Positions 6,285 through 7,295 of a DNA stretch of 7,295 nt are shown here, piece after piece. Below the pieces are notes generated by a model that did no database searches, was not told the origin of the DNA, and saw only the letters and a list, made by a program, of their open reading frames with translations. Location: positions 1-7,295 of the forward strand of contig JAHJNP010000401.1 of assembly GCA_018820745.1 (NCBI GenBank), read 5' to 3'. The number at the start of each line of letters is the position of its first letter. Within the stretch, counting starts at the first letter, position 1. Made by a program: the position numbers and the translations under genes. This DNA is from Gammaproteobacteria bacterium (GTDB taxonomy: Bacteria > Pseudomonadota > Gammaproteobacteria > Burkholderiales > Thiobacillaceae).

Positions 6285-6681
6285 TGTGAAACGCCGCCAT
6301 GCGGCGGATGAAATTGCTTTCCATCTTCGCCAGCACCGATCGCACGCTTTGCTCGTGCTCGTCCAGGGTCAGAAACTCCTGCTCCACCGCATCGCGCAAT
6401 TGGCCGAGGTCCGTTCCGACCAGCGCCCGGCGCACGGAAACCAGCACGTCCGGGCCGGTCTTGACCAACACCCCTTCGTCCACGGCCACGTAAACCTCAC
6501 CCTCCATTTCGGTCTCGAAAACCAGTATCCCCGGCGCGAGCGCCGCCACGCAGTCAAGCCGGTGGGGCAGGAGTCCGAATGAGCCCTCGCGTGTCTCGGC
6601 GACGATGCGCGACACGCCGGTTTTCTCGGCGAAGATTTTGAAAGGCAGGAGAACCTTAAGATTCATGCGTGCTGGCTGCAT
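6277..6681 (-). CDS. atpC: N-type ATPase subunit epsilon
   Basis: This 134-residue protein is subunit epsilon, part of the rotor foot that couples gamma to the c-ring. The N-terminal beta-sandwich (about residues 6-90) has EGSFGLLPHRLDCVAALAPG (32-51), comparable to [20 protein letters not shown] in E. coli. A helical C-terminal part (about 91-134) follows. The region where the I(L)DxxRA nucleotide-sensing motif would sit reads LGQLRD (92-97), so the motif is not intact. Two starts are possible. The ATG at 6681 has an AGGAGG site nine nucleotides upstream. The ATG at 6666, giving MNLKVLLPF as in many family members, has none close by. The first is chosen on the ribosome-binding site. The gene overlaps atpD by 26 bp. 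Confidence 0.92.
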   Translation of the reverse strand: MQPARMNLKVLLPFKIFAEKTGVSRIVAETREGSFGLLPHRLDCVAALAPGILVFETEMEGEVYVAVDEGVLVKTGPDVLVSVRRALVGTDLGQLRDAVEQEFLTLDEHEQSVRSVLAKMESNFIRRMAAFHNE

Positions 6682-7295
6682 GCTCGACTTCCTCCTGGGG
6701 TTTCGAATTAACCTGGGCTTTTGCCTTCGCCTTCGCTTCGTCTACCGTCCCGATCATGTAAAGCGCGCTTTCCGGCATGTCCTTGAACTCGTCGCGCAGG
6801 ATGCGCTCGCAGCCATCCAGCGCGTCGTCGAGACTGACCAGCTTGCCCTTGAGACCGGTGAACTGCTCGGTGGTGAAAAATGGCTGGGTGAGAAAACGCT
6901 CCAGTCGCCGGGCCCGGGCGACCACGTTGCGGTCCTCCGGCGACAGTTGTTCCAGCCCCAGCATCGCGATGATGTCTTTCAGTTCGATATATTGCGCGAG
7001 CGTGCGCCGGATTTCCTGCGCGAGGGCATAGTGCCGCTCGCCGATGACGCCGGGCGTGGCCATTTTGGAACTGGACTGTAGCGGGTCGATGGCCGGATAC
7101 AGTCCCTCGCTTGCCCGTTTGCGCGACAGCACGATGGACGCAGAAAGATGCGAGAAGGTATGCACCGCCGCCGGGTCGGTCAAATCATCTGCCGGCACAT
7201 ACACCGCCTGGATCGAGGTGATGGCGCCGGTATCGGTATTGGCGATGCGCTCTTCCAGCTGCGCCAACTCAGTGCCCATGGTCGGCTGATAGCCC
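6656..7295 (-). CDS. atpD: N-type ATPase subunit beta, C-terminal part (5' end outside window)
   Basis: The frame runs open through the right edge; about 212 residues are visible, beginning GYQPTMG. This corresponds to roughly the second half of the catalytic beta subunit (E. coli, 460 residues), so Walker A and the catalytic glutamate lie outside. Visible landmarks are SIQAVYVPADDLTDP (27-41), LYPAIDPL (65-72), whose Tyr66 is the adenine-stacking residue (E. coli Tyr331), KDIIAMLG (106-113), and EQLSPED (115-121), the local form of the DELSEED lever that pushes gamma. RNVVARARRLERFLTQPF and VSLDDALDG follow. The C-terminus carries an additional Lys/Ala/Glu-rich tail compared with E. coli beta. 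An ATG at 7279 is internal, not a start, because conserved sequence continues upstream of it. Being first in the order is a feature of N-ATPase operons; the operon promoter lies beyond the window. Confidence 0.96.
   Translation of the reverse strand, partial: GYQPTMGTELAQLEERIANTDTGAITSIQAVYVPADDLTDPAAVHTFSHLSASIVLSRKRASEGLYPAIDPLQSSSKMATPGVIGERHYALAQEIRRTLAQYIELKDIIAMLGLEQLSPEDRNVVARARRLERFLTQPFFTTEQFTGLKGKLVSLDDALDGCERILRDEFKDMPESALYMIGTVDEAKAKAKAQVNSKPQEEVEHAASTHES
6691..6696 (-). promoter_or_regulatory. Ribosome-binding site deciding the atpC start
   Basis: A perfect AGGAGG on the minus strand lies nine nucleotides before the ATG at 6681 and 24 before the alternative ATG at 6666. It sits inside the last codons of atpD and favours the longer epsilon. 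Confidence 0.75.

Overview
The window is a stretch of GC-rich bacterial chromosome in which every gene I can support lies on the minus strand, so it is best read from right to left. Protein character (a Burkholderia/Gallionella-like N-type ATPase, an alpha-crystallin heat-shock protein and a CNNM/CorC-type membrane protein) and base composition suggest a proteobacterium, most likely a beta-proteobacterium. This is inference, because no rRNA or other phylogenetic marker is present.

Positions 7295 to 1370 hold almost all of an alternative F-type ATPase operon of the N-ATPase class, in the diagnostic order atpD-atpC-atpQ-atpR-atpB-atpE-atpF-atpA-atpG. Only the 5' half of atpD is missing, cut by the right edge. 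Three things identify an N-ATPase rather than the housekeeping F-ATPase: beta and epsilon are encoded first, the small membrane proteins AtpQ and AtpR sit between epsilon and subunit a, and there is no separate delta gene (atpH), with a delta-like region carried on a long subunit b. Seven of the eight gene junctions overlap or nearly touch. The only real gap (30 bp) precedes atpE, the gene of the multi-copy c subunit, and carries a strong ribosome-binding site. Together the products form a catalytic head (alpha, beta, gamma, epsilon), a stalk (b/delta) and a membrane sector (a, c-ring), with AtpQ and AtpR as probable assembly or accessory factors. The c subunit has the Na+-type ESTxxY signature but also a second carboxylate (E30) in helix 1, so the coupling ion cannot be settled from sequence.

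Positions 1369 to 808 (562 bp) contain no convincing gene. The part next to atpG has two overlapping inverted repeats, and the part next to the heat-shock gene has a TTGAAA-type promoter candidate overlapping a short GC hairpin. Positions 807 to 364 encode a small Hsp20 chaperone as a single-gene unit, with its own ribosome-binding site and a textbook intrinsic terminator at 342-313.

At the left edge, positions 197 to 1 hold the first 65 codons of a CNNM/DUF21 (HlyC/CorC-type) membrane protein whose remainder lies outside the window. No tRNA, rRNA, CRISPR array, insertion sequence or attachment site was seen. The most interesting system here is the N-type ATPase. It is a described class, but its ion specificity, ring size and the roles of AtpQ and AtpR remain worth a second look.
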